Source: Medicago truncatula
Taxonomy: Eukaryota > Streptophyta > Magnoliopsida > Fabales > Fabaceae
Length of the DNA: 64,000 nt
NCBI RefSeq assembly: GCF_003473485.1
Contig: NC_053048.1
Coordinates: forward strand, 34,344,755-34,408,754
Direction of reading: 5' to 3'
The position numbers were made by a program, and so were the translations under genes. Position 1 is the first letter of the stretch; each line of letters starts with the position of its first letter. The notes below the pieces were generated by a model that was given only the letters and a program-made list of their open reading frames with translations, ran no database searches and was not told the origin of the DNA. This document shows positions 1-10,521 of this stretch, one piece after another.

Positions 1-660
1 GAAGGGTCTCCACATCATAGACCTTTACGAAGCGCACATGGATCATATTATACCTACAAATTGTGTATTCTATGCATAACATCCATTCTAGAACATCAAA
101 CTCTCTTCAGGCTGGATGTTATACGAACCTCACATGATCTGTTATTTGTCGGAGCACGTGTTGTGCTATATTGAATTTGTCCAACCATTCTCAAACATCC
201 AACTCAGTTTGTTTCACCTATGACGACCCGAGAGAGTGTGCTTGTGGCCTAGACCAACTTTCTTAGGCATGTGTTGTATGTTGCACACTTAGGAGATAAT
301 GTGTTGCATGGTTTTGACCCAACAAAAAGATACATGAAACAACATTTCAGGATTTCACATTCGTACTTGCTTTCCAAACCCGCAAGAGATCTTCCTGGGC
401 CACATGAGCAGGAGAATGCTCGATGAGATTACTATTAACGAGGATGGAAACATGTTGTAGGTAGATATGGGCCCATGATTAGGCCACATTTGGGTGATAG
501 CCATTGGGATACTGGCTAGTGGCCAAGTGGAGCAGGGGTCTAGTCTGACAAGGTTTAGAATGGGTCATTGTTGATACTCAAGGAAGGATGGTGTATCACT
601 GTAGGATGAGGGGTGGTGGTATGGGGTATGTCGCTGAGTAGGGTTTATAGCTTTGTATGA
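1..660 (+). pseudogene. degenerate plant mobile domain (PMD)-like remnant
   Basis: Short coding-like stretches in mixed frames on the plus strand, for example around 325-420 a run reading KQHFRISHSYLLSKPARD and around 100-215 one with YIEFVQPF. These resemble the C-terminal half of the PMD / 'phosphatase 7 long form' proteins that are abundant in legumes and are often carried by transposons. Stops interrupt every frame and the left part lies outside the window. This is a resemblance by eye only and an unrelated relic is possible. Confidence 0.3.
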
Positions 661-902
661 TTTTGATATTTTGTTTGGAATATATTGTATGATTTGAATA
701 TTTTATTCCAAATATTTGTATGATTTAGATATTGGTTTACATATGTATAATGTTATAATTATGGCGTGTTATGGTTTCATTATATTTCGATAATATTTTG
801 ATGTGTGTTGATAATTTGTTTTTGTGCGTATTGCAAATCAACGTAAACTTGCAAAAAGGTGTGCTCACTATCTCAAATACTTAGAATTTTTATGTTGACA
901 CA

Positions 903-2332
903 CACTACAAGAAAACAACGTTTTAGAGTCGGCGAAAAACCCACTCTAACTGGGCAAAAACCGACGCTAACAATGAAATAGCGTCGGTGTCAGGTGCAAG
1001 CTAAAAAACTGGAAGTTACTGGATAGAGTCGGCTATTTCCATCCGAGGCTAACGTAGCGTCGGCCAAGCCGAGTTTAAAATCGACTCTTCGTGCAGCCGA
1101 GGCTATTTAATTCAAAATAAAAAAAGTAAACAAAATCATTTAGAGTTTGTCAATCCGATGCTATCTTAAAAGGTTAAAGTCGGCTTCACTAACGCTAAAG
1201 TCAACTTTACGCCGGTCAACTAAATCGTATAGAGTTGGGCATCCGACTCTATAGTCAACCAAAAGTCAACTAAATCTTAGAGTTAGTTGGACCGACTCTA
1301 AAGTCAAATTTTAAAAGTCAAGATTATTTAGTAGAGTCGGCCTACCGGATGCTAAAGTCAAAATCATAAAATGTCAAATAAATTGTTAGAGTCGGTATGA
1401 CCGAGGCTAGTAATTTTTTTATTTTTTTTTACTTTTTGACCATGTTTAGCAAATCAATTGGTTTCATACTCTCTTTTGCAGAATAATACCAGAAATCTGC
1501 GAAATATTTCAATTTATATCATGTTTGCCCATAATGCCGCTAAACTAGTTAGCACATCAAGTAAGCTACAAAAAGTAATATTGTGCTAACATAAGAAACA
1601 CATTCACTTTAACACTTTAACTGCTGTTGTGATACTGCAAAAGAGCCTAAAACTACAAAATATCAAAGTTACGATCACAGTAGCATGCTCATGTCATAAT
1701 ATATTACCAACAAAATAAGCACGTCCAAAAAAGTCGTTCTAGTACTAAAAACTAGTCTAAAACAACCAAAGTCAAGAGTCACTATGCAATGATTGGTCGT
1801 CCAAGTTATCATATGAGGATGTGAAGGAGGCTAGGTGACACTACATGATCAGTTACCAGAACGACGGTCCCGCTCCATAATAAATTTTTTAAATTCAACC
1901 ATTTGAATCATCAATTGCTTGTTTAGGTCTATAGCTACTTGTGATTGAGCTAATGCCTCATCAGCCTTCTTCTCGGCTATAGCAGCCTTCTCCTCAGCTC
2001 TAACTCTAGCTGCCCTGATCCGCCTCCAAAGACATCTCATACATGGAACCATGATGATCTTGAGATTTTTGAGTAAATGACGTGCACCCACGCCGAAGGT
2101 TGACAGATAAGTCTGTTGTACCGTAAACTCGACCACGGGTATGACCCCCTGCAGACTCGATCCCCAACCTAAGTTTTGTTCCTCCATCAACTTCTTGCAC
2201 ACCATCTCCAGTTGTTTCATCAATTTGGGCTTGTACTGTAGTCAATTTCTTTTTAAATGATTCCTGCTCAATAGAGAAAAAAAATATAAATATTTCATGG
2301 TATTCATTAACCGAAAAACATGTCATAGGCAT
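903..2332 (-). mobile_element. CACTA (En/Spm) transposon, one terminal part
   Basis: The sequence CACTACAAGAAAA at 903 is the classic CACTA terminus. From 925 to about 1415 follow many short subterminal repeats around AGAGTCGG and CCGACGCTA in both orientations, as expected for transposase-binding arrays. Inward, on the minus strand (about 1849-2330), is a decayed coding stretch with a GRVYGTTDLS-like motif followed by an alanine/lysine-rich helix with coiled-coil character. Both match the C-terminal part of plant 'transposase Ptta/En/Spm' proteins. So 903 is the end nearest the 3' end of the gene. The opposite terminus is not seen, and the element is interrupted or truncated before the Mutator-like element at 2680. 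Confidence 0.75.
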
Positions 2333-2679
2333 TATTTATAGGTAATTCACATGGTTAGAACATTGTTACAAAACTAATCTAACCATCACAATCCATATGA
2401 ACAATTTTCGAAAAACAGAAATCCATATTATTTCAAATTATATAACATGAACCTATGTTTAACACATTCAAAAAATATAATCCAAAATGTGTCATCATGA
2501 GGACTATCTTTGTTATTAGAAACTGATGTGATGGGGTTTTAACACATATATCATATAATATGAACTGTAAATTTTTTTCAGATTGTTTTTTAACAAGAAT
2601 TGGAGAAACCAGAGTAATTCAATGGCAAAACACATAGACTTCTTAGTTTTTAGGGAATACGAATTATATAATTTGAAAT

Positions 2680-4439
2680 GATTAATACCTCAAATTAGTC
2701 CTTGAATTTTGAAAAATCGGCCAATTTTGTCCCTGAATTTTGCAAAATATCAAATTAGTCCCTGAATTTACAAAATGTCAATCAAATCAGTCCCTCCGTT
2801 AAGTTGGTATGTTAACGGAGGTGACGTGTAACGTTAACCTCTGACAAAGCTTACCACGTCAGATGCCACGCAAGCAGGGACCAAACTGATTAATTTACTC
2901 AAAATTTTACACAAAATTTCCAAGGACCAATTTGATGGATTTTCAGAAAATTGGCAACGGCTCTTTCCCTTCTTTGTGAGTAACGGCTCTTTCTCCTCTT
3001 CCTCATTAAGGGCTATTTCTTCCCCAAATATATAAATTTGGAACCCTAATGTTATAATTCCTTACATAGAGTTCAAAATCCCCAAAATTTCTTCCATGAA
3101 TTGATGTCAAATTTCTTTCCCAATTCAAAAAACTTAGAACCCTAATTTTTTTGATTAAATTCCAAATTCATAAATCAAGTGGTCTGCCTTGTAGATTCGG
3201 TGTTCAGAATTGATGGGTGGTGCGCAAATGGGCAAAAACAACTACAACAACCGGTATTCATCTTCAAGCTCTAGGTGTATTTTGGAGGACAAGGTTGATG
3301 GATAAAATTAACTGTGTAGGAAGTGAGCTTAGGTTGATTAAGATATTGATAGGAGTATTTTGTTTGATTGAGTTGTTTAAAATGATATTGTATTGTGCCA
3401 AGTCCATGTAATGTTGTAATGAAAAGAGGTTGTCAATGAATGAACCAAACCTTTCTGTCAAAATATTTTAATCAAATTGGTCCTTGAATTATATACATAT
3501 CCATCATATCGATCCTCAAATTAGTTTAAATACCATCAAATATGTCCTTGAATTTTCACAACAGATATCACTGTGATCCTTGGTGCATACATTTGCTGAA
3601 CAAAGTAAAAAGTAAAAGACAGACACTTTGATTATAAAAAGGCAGACATTTTCATACCATCATAAGTCATATATTTGATGTTCATAAGTCATTACATAAC
3701 CAAAAAATAACATTACATAGCCATCAAGTCATCAAATCATTTGATGTTCTTAAGTGATTACATATTCAAAAAAGCGTAAACTAAACAAGTCCAAAAAGCA
3801 TTAATTAAACTAGTCCAAAAACATAATTTAAACATGCATCAATGCTTTGGAAATCCTGGAGTTGTGATAAACTCAATGTATTGGGGTTGAGTAGAAGCGG
3901 ATGACTCGTAATTTGGATTTGGAATTCTAATAACTCCAAGAGCAGTTGGATCTTGTGGAGCAGAACCCCTCAGTGGTGTTTGTTTATGCATGTCATTTGA
4001 AATCATTGGTCCTCTCATGCCATATCTCCTTGTATCCATTCTCTGCAAATAAAATCAATCATATGAGCCCTTAAATTATAACAAAATCCATCAAATTAGT
4101 CCTCAAATTATGACAGTAAGTCTCAAATCGATCCAGGACAACACAGGTAATAGAGGGGTATAATTGAAAACACAGGAAAAAAGAGACTGAAATGTTAAAT
4201 ATCGAATTTTGACAATTTCCATCAATTTAGTCCTTGTACACGTGGCTGACTTGCTGACACGTGTACAGGACAACAAAGCATGCAAGAAGCCACATCATCA
4301 CTATTAACGGGCCTTTTGGACGGAGGGACGGATTTGATGGACGTTTGTAAAATTCAGGGACTAATTTGATATTTCGCAAAATTCAGGGACGAAATTGGCC
4401 GATTTTTCAAAATTCAAGGACGAATTTGAGGTATTAGTC
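2680..4439. mobile_element. Mutator-like element with long TIRs, 10-bp TSD
   Basis: A 1760-bp element bounded by inverted repeats of roughly 140 bp. The left end begins GATTAATACCTCAAATTAGT and the right end is the reverse complement of GACTAATACCTCAAATTCGT. The target duplication AATTTGAAAT is exact at 2670-2679 and 4440-4449. Long TIRs plus a 9-11 bp duplication are diagnostic of Mutator-like elements. No MuDR transposase is visible, so it is non-autonomous. Inside, plus strand 3210-3411 shows a Ser-rich N-terminus (NNRYSSSSSRC) and a hydrophobic tail, faintly like the two ends of GRF zinc-finger proteins with the middle missing. The minus-strand frame 3839-4048 is unidentified. Confidence 0.85.
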
Positions 4440-4449
4440 AATTTGAAAT

Positions 4450-4890
4450 AGAGTAAAAATATATCAGATTATATAAAATATGCACGGAGGTAAAATGGAA
4501 GACTTGGAGGGCACGTAAGGGTGGAAAAAGTTCTCAAAAGAGTAAGCCATAACTTGGAGTGAATAGAGCTGTTGTAACTCGATTCTTTTTAAGGGTGTTC
4601 TAACTAGATTTGTAGGTCTACATTAAGCTCTTTTCATATTGTAACTGTATCTGAAATGAAATCATTTTAATGAATTCATGCTACGCTAGGATAGAAATGA
4701 TTAAAATTCGAATTCTTTAGCATTGTTTCTTATATATAAGATTCGAATTCAAGCTCTAAAAATGTAACAAAGTCAAAACCCTAACAAAAATATGAAAATT
4801 GCTCTTTAGCATCTATAATAGTTTGCTTCCGCATCTTAAACTACCAAAAACATCTTATCGACAATTAAAAACCACCATCAGGAACAGTAG
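4450..4890. other. spacer, nothing recognised
   Basis: AT-rich sequence between the Mutator-like element and the KH duplicate. No coding or repeat signal that I can name. Confidence 0.4.
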
Positions 4891-4979
4891 TTAACTGCAG
4901 TTCAAATTTAGCAAAATGTTAATAATTTCCCTTCATAACCCTTCAGAACGACAATGCAAAAAAGAATCTATAAAACTGA

Positions 4980-6400
4980 GAATCCACCTAAGCAGTAGTA
5001 GGGATAACAAGGGAAGGAAAAACCACCAGAATGCTAACCAGCAAGAATTGTCAGCCTATTCTTTTCACAGCTGCATTGAATGAGACATGAACCAGAAGAT
5101 ATTATAAGCAATGATAGCTGAAGGACCACAGCATCCATCTACACCATCAAGGGCACATTTCAGCAACCCAATTTTGCGCATTTCATCCCACTTGGCCCAG
5201 GACTATCACCTCTGAAATTTGAATTCGACAGGCTAATCCACACATCTGCTGCCTCTTAATATAGTCGTGCGCATAGAAACATTCACATCCAAGGCAAAAT
5301 GAAAAATAAAAATAAAAAAATTCACTACTGATCAGAAAAAATGGTCAGCTTATGGAATATTTCCCTGTTCTTGATAAGTATCAAAGCACTCGAGAAACTC
5401 TACCTTAAAAGCTAACTATTAAGGTAGAAGAACAAATCACTCAAATACTCCACTGAGTATCTCATACTACTCGATGTGGGACTTAGCCACCCCATAATAC
5501 CCAAGTCCCTATCATGTGCTTGCACTAAGGAAGGTATTATTGAACAAACTCGGAATTAGCGAGATGGTTTAAATTTGCTCTGTAATTAAGTATTTTTTTC
5601 CACAAGCAGAGCAACGGCTGATCAAACTTTAGCGTGATCTCAGCAAAATATTTTTAAAAACAACGAAAGATAAAATTTAAACAATAAATTTCCTAGTAAG
5701 TCGGTCGTCATCATGGATTTGACTCCTGCTAAGTGCAAGACGCTTCAGAAAATAAAACACAAGTGAATTTTTGCTGTTCAATAGCTATTTTGTGCAGAGA
5801 CGCCAAAATTGGAAAAAGTACTGGTGTTGCACATACAACATAAACACCTGTATGATACAGTTAAATACAAATCAAGGGAGTCTTCTGAACTTTTTTCTAC
5901 CAGCAGGTATGTTTGGGATACTACACTGGTAAGATTTACCTTCGGCTAGATACTGTTGTCATATAAAATACAGTGCCTTGATTTTTCAAAATTAAAATGA
6001 CTGTCATAATATAGCCCAATACTTAATATGACCCTTCCATGACATGTTTATATAGGAAATGATATATTTGGCCACATATGTAGAGGGTTCGTTGAGAATT
6101 GAGATGCTCATAGCCAGGTCTTCCTTGCAATTTTTCTTCCTTAAGATTGAAAATTAATAATAATCTCAGTTGATATCACAGGTATAATTAATAATCTCAG
6201 TTGATATCACAGGTATAATTAAAGTATACAAATCAGTAGTGAAATAAACCACATCTTTGAGGCACTTTGCAATATTGGACCAGGAAAGTTACGTTTTTCT
6301 TCATTACCTTGTCTGCTCTTTTATCGATCATTTGCCTCTAATATACAAGCGGCAATTGGCAACCCGTACTAACTTCTATTCGTTTTTCAAAGAAACGTGA
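4980..6400 (-). pseudogene. truncated duplicate of the KH-domain gene (3' half)
   Basis: A diverged copy of the 3' half of the gene at 10522-15818. The block 5020-5310 aligns with the final exon and 3' UTR of the intact gene (10375-10700), sharing long runs such as CCAGAATGCTAACCAGCAAG. The block 6095-6165 matches the start of exon 6 (GYEHLNEN region) and its intron edge. The block 6300-6400 matches the end of exon 5. Most of exon 6 is missing and the frames are broken, so this is a pseudogene. It sits on the other side of the RETICULATA-related gene from its parent. That fits an old tandem duplication of a RER-KH unit in which the outer RER copy was lost. Confidence 0.8.
6158..6219. repeat. 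31-bp tandem duplication
   Basis: Two identical 31-bp units starting TAATAATCTCAGTTGATATC, at 6158 and 6189, inside the intron relic of the KH pseudogene. The parent gene has a single related copy near 11240, so the duplication arose after the pseudogene split off. Confidence 0.85.
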
Positions 6401-6972
6401 GCTGAGTTTAACCACATGTGTCAACCTAGTTACCAACATTTTAACTAATATCCTGAAAAAGCTAATAACTAAAAAAGGAATATACTACAAATAACTGATG
6501 TTACAGAATTTAATGTCATTAACCTCAGTTTATATAACCAAAACTCCACAAAGATTTGTGACACTTTTACAATGATAATTGGTCTAGAAAACAACTAAAG
6601 CCTACCAAAAAAGCAGAAACGAAAAACAGAAACATAATAGCCGAAATGTTTTCATTTGGGAAGGTAGTTGGAGACCAAAATCCAATACATGGTTATACTA
6701 ATTTGGCACGTTATTGTTCCAGGTTGTGAGTTTCAGCAACATAACAGCAGCACCAGCCAGAAACTTATTCCAAATCCCCCATCTCAATCTACTCTTCATA
6801 CTTATTTGTTGCTGAAAGAGTTTGTCAGAGTAGGACAATCTACACAAAATTCATAAAACTAAAGCCGCGAGCTCTACAACAACCTATGTCAAAGCAATAG
6901 TCAAAACAAAACTGATTGATGCTATAACTTTGTTGGTGTTGTTTGGTTGTTTGTTATTCACCAAAGCCTCTT

Positions 6973-7956
6973 TTACCTTTCAACCTTCTCACCTAATCCA
7001 ACCTCCAATTGTGATGGCTTCTTCTCACCAGCATTCTGTGACCCTGTCAACCTTGCCAACATCACAAAAGTCATTCCCCCAAGAACATTGTTCCCACACC
7101 TGAGAACCACAACTGAGGTCTTGAATACCAAAGGATTAAGCACTTTCTCCAGCATGAACTCAACACCATTGAGAGTTTGGTACCTGAGGTTGCTGCTGAA
7201 ACCCATATGAGCAGCCCAAGTGAGACCATTCAGCAATGTAGGTGGAGGCTTGTTTGGGGACTCAAAGTTGGGATCCATTTTCTTCCTCATACTGACCAAC
7301 CCATTTGAAAGTGCTGTTCCAACAAGACCAGCACCAAGCCCAACAACAGCAAAAATAGTTCCTTTATACACCAAAGTTCCAAACCTATCCAATAAACTAT
7401 AAGCACCAGGTTCAAACATGTGACTCTTAGGACAAGATGCAAAGATAGCCGGCACTTTGGCTGTAGCAGATCCCAATGTTGGTGCCAAGAGATACATGAG
7501 TGTAAAATTGAGAATAGCACCAACAACAAGAGTTGAAAACACAAAATCAAGTTCATTCAACCCAAAATTAGGCCTTGTAGCCATGTCACCTAAAACAGCA
7601 GAACTGACACCAACCAACTCCTCGCTCAGAACCTTGAAAGGAAACTGTGGATCGGCAGCAACCCTTGATCTCCAACCATTCAGAAACAGACCCAAAATTC
7701 CAAAAGATGAATCGCCTGACTTTCCATCATCACCTCCCGAACTTCCATCTCCGCCACCACCACCACCCCAACCAACTCCCCCACCACCATCCCCTCCAGC
7801 AAAGCTAAGTTTCAATCTTTGAGGCAAATGGGTTGGCTTGGTAAGATATATAGAACAATTATGAAACTGAGGTTGTGGAAATAATGGTAATGGAAATGAA
7901 AGTGCATGACTCTGACCAAATGGAGGATTAAATCGTAGAAGAGCCATAGTTTCCAT
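6973..7956 (-). CDS. RETICULATA-related chloroplast membrane protein (DUF3411)
   Basis: A single coding exon of 327 aa. The start is the ATG at 7956 (METMALLRF); an upstream in-frame TTG is not a start because a splice acceptor (TTACAG, exon from 7961) lies between, giving a 5' UTR intron with its donor after 8108. The N-terminus is rich in Ser, Pro and basic residues like a chloroplast transit peptide. A glycine-rich linker (about 57-80) precedes the DUF3411 region, with hydrophobic segments near FVFSTLVVGAILNFTLMYLL and GTIFAVVGLGAGLVGTAL and the conserved NGLTWAAHMGFSSNLRYQ stretch. RETICULATA and RER proteins are chloroplast-envelope proteins needed for normal mesophyll and leaf reticulation; the molecular activity is unknown. 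Length and the adjacent KH gene favour the RER2/3/4 subgroup. The exact paralogue is uncertain. Confidence 0.9.
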   Translation of the reverse strand: METMALLRFNPPFGQSHALSFPLPLFPQPQFHNCSIYLTKPTHLPQRLKLSFAGGDGGGGVGWGGGGGGDGSSGGDDGKSGDSSFGILGLFLNGWRSRVAADPQFPFKVLSEELVGVSSAVLGDMATRPNFGLNELDFVFSTLVVGAILNFTLMYLLAPTLGSATAKVPAIFASCPKSHMFEPGAYSLLDRFGTLVYKGTIFAVVGLGAGLVGTALSNGLVSMRKKMDPNFESPNKPPPTLLNGLTWAAHMGFSSNLRYQTLNGVEFMLEKVLNPLVFKTSVVVLRCGNNVLGGMTFVMLARLTGSQNAGEKKPSQLEVGLGEKVER

Positions 7957-7960
7957 TTGA

Positions 7961-8640
7961 TCTGTAACCAAGCATACATCAAAAACAGAAACTTTACAAT
8001 CAAACCAATAAATCCCACATCACACATTCATATATAAATCATAACTAACCACACAACAAATCAATATTCATTCACAATCATGTAAAAGATAAAAATCAAA
8101 TTTTTACCTGATTCTAGAACAAGAAGATCAACAGCAAGGTAAAACCTGAAAATGAAAGTAAAAGAAAAAACCCAAAAATAAAATTATGAAGGTTATGAGG
8201 AGTTAAGAGTGAAACCCTAAAAAATTGAATGTGTGTGATATAGTAGTGTAGGGTATAGAAAATCAACATGGTGTTCATCTATTGGTGGATGCATGATGAT
8301 GAATGTGACAAACATGGACCACAAAAAGTTCTAGCCTTTGGATTATCTGATCCTCAAATAACTATGGTGTATCCTCCATAGCAGATTCATTCTCCTTCAC
8401 CAATGTAGCAGCCAAAGATATTTTGTTTCACCTGAACATGTTTCAGAGAAAAATCTAGAATTGGCAACAAAAAGACAAAAAACAGAAAGAGAAAAAACAA
8501 AGTCCGGTGAAGAAGAATAGGGAGAGAGAAAGGTGAGAGATTTGTTCATCTTTTGCATAAGGTGGATTGGAAGCTGAAGGTGGTTGCTTCATTGTGGTCG
8601 GAGTAGTTGCAGAAGCTTCGCCGGAAAACTCGTCTGAGTT
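7961..8640 (-). promoter_or_regulatory. leader and upstream region of the RER gene
   Basis: A leader exon ends at 8108 (CAG|GTAAAAA on the minus strand) and splices to 7961. Farther up, 8480-8640 holds a purine-rich stretch and a short open frame MKQPPSASNPPYAKDEQISH on the minus strand that looks coding-like. It could be an alternative first exon, a uORF or the remnant of another gene. The transcription start cannot be placed from sequence alone. Confidence 0.4.
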
Positions 8641-8659
8641 GGGTGTTTCGTTTTTCTGA

Positions 8660-9140
8660 TCGATGAGTTGAATTTATGAATCATGAAAAAGTTTAAAAAA
8701 ATTCAAAGGAAAGTATTTATATGGCATATTTTTTGTTTGTGGAGCAATTGTGTCGGAGCTTACACGTTTTAAATGTGTAGGAGTGGGTTGTCAGAAATTC
8801 GAACTCGACTATTTCATATATTATACATTGTTACTACCAACTAACTTAAGCCCAGAGATTAAGAGATTAATTATATGACTTTTATTTCACAAAAATTCTA
8901 ACACTTGCTAAATTTACATATGTTTTATCTAACTAAAATGTGCAGTTATAAAGTAAGAAAAAAAAATCTTATCAAAGAGAAAACAAGTCTTTTTCTCATA
9001 GAAAAAATAGATATATTTAATCACTCATGATTTGATTTATTATGCATTTGCAAGTAATATTAAATATTAATTTATTTTACTCATGAATGATATTACTTAT
9101 TTTATTCTTTAAAACAAGTTGATTATGCTCCCTCAAAAAA
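8660..9140. other. spacer, nothing recognised
   Basis: AT-rich non-coding DNA upstream of the RER gene. It ends in a poly-A run (9137-9148) flanked on both sides by GTTGATTATG, which may be a small duplication. Confidence 0.35.
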
Positions 9141-9149
9141 AAAAAAAGT

Positions 9150-9580
9150 TGATTATGTTATGTCTCTATGGACACCAATAGTCTTTTTTAATATCCTCGT
9201 ACAATTTGGAGATACCATACCACATGAAAGTGACTTTCATGAGCTTCATCCAATATTACTCTCCTCAATTCTTCTCACCACGAATACAAATCCTACCCCT
9301 GTAAAGAATAAGTCTATCAAGGTCTAGTGAAATTCAACTGATTCTTCTTCCCTTGCAACACTCATAAATTTGAGTCAATATAGTCTTATCCCGCCTCTTA
9401 TGGTAGGATGTTCAAGATACACAAAACCCTCGACAATTTCATATCTTGTACCATCAAGTAGGATACATGGAGTGATTTCCTACTCAAAACATTGGTTACC
9501 ACATTTGCATTTCTCGAATGATACTTTAACACAGAGATATTTGCATATTATTCATCGACGTTTGAACCCACACATTTGAA
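9150..9580 (-). mobile_element. Ty3/gypsy retrotransposon fragment (fossil)
   Basis: On the minus strand the sequence encodes, in degraded form, the RNase H-to-integrase junction of a Ty3 polyprotein. It contains a relative of the YHPGKANVVADALSRKS motif and, downstream, a relative of the integrase zinc-finger region (ILDEAHESHFH, then DIKKDYWCP). No LTRs or other domains are seen. It is an old, broken internal fragment with several breaks. Confidence 0.8.
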
Positions 9581-9589
9581 AGGAAAGTA

Positions 9590-10360
9590 AGAGGGAAGTT
9601 CTTACCAACTTTCATTGGCTATGACTAGAGATGCCTATGCATATACACAAACATATACAAATTCTTGATAAATGAAAGGGTAAAATTAATTCATTGCATG
9701 CCACTGGAGTTTTGGATTTAAATCCTCTAGGACTACGGTGCCCCATCCATGTCAAAGGATATTCGATCAAGGTCAAACGGTCCAATGTGATTCAAGCATG
9801 TAACTTGTGATTGGAGTTTTACATACAAAAAAAAAACACATCTGACAAAAAGCAACATTCCTATCCATTTCCAATAAAAAAAAGACAGAAAATCTAAAAT
9901 AATTTGCAGAACATTTATAGTACCATTGTATACAAACAAAATACAACCTTTTTTTTTCCTTGGTACATGGTAAGGTGTTCATCTGATAAACATCACTCCA
10001 ACTACAATTCATATCTCTCAGAAGAGAATACAAATTCTTGTGACAAACAACTAAAAAGAATCCAGCCTATGCTAACTTACATAAATATTAAAATACCATG
10101 ACATATGACACATGCCAACAAGACTTCATCATCTTAAAGCCTAAAATTTTACCATCACCATCATATGTATAATATATATATTCCACACTTCTCAAAAGTA
10201 ACTGACTCAAGAATAAATCCAATGAATGTATTGAGTTTAAAAGGGAGGAGAAAAAAAAGAAGAAAGGGGTTGATTTGAACAAAACCTATTTTCAATACCC
10301 AACTATATAAAATTTTCTCTTTTAGAAATTCTTCATTCCAGCTTTGTCTCCTTTATGTTC
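9590..10360. other. spacer, nothing recognised
   Basis: Non-coding DNA between the Ty3 fossil and the 3' UTR of the KH gene. Small open frames here are low-complexity and show no codon pattern. Confidence 0.35.
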
Positions 10361-10521
10361 AAGAAAAAGGTAGGAAAACCCACCAGAATGCTAACCAGCA
10401 AGAATTGTTAGCCTATTCTTTCTTTCCATAGCTGCATTGAATGAGACATGTACTGGAATATATTATCAGCAATCAATAGCTGGAGGACCACAACATTCAT
10501 ATACACCATCAAGGACACATT

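Noticed and set aside
7457-7822. Plus-strand open frame rich in Pro, opposite the RER gene
   Set aside because: It is the antisense of the Gly-rich linker of the RER protein and has no family resemblance of its own.
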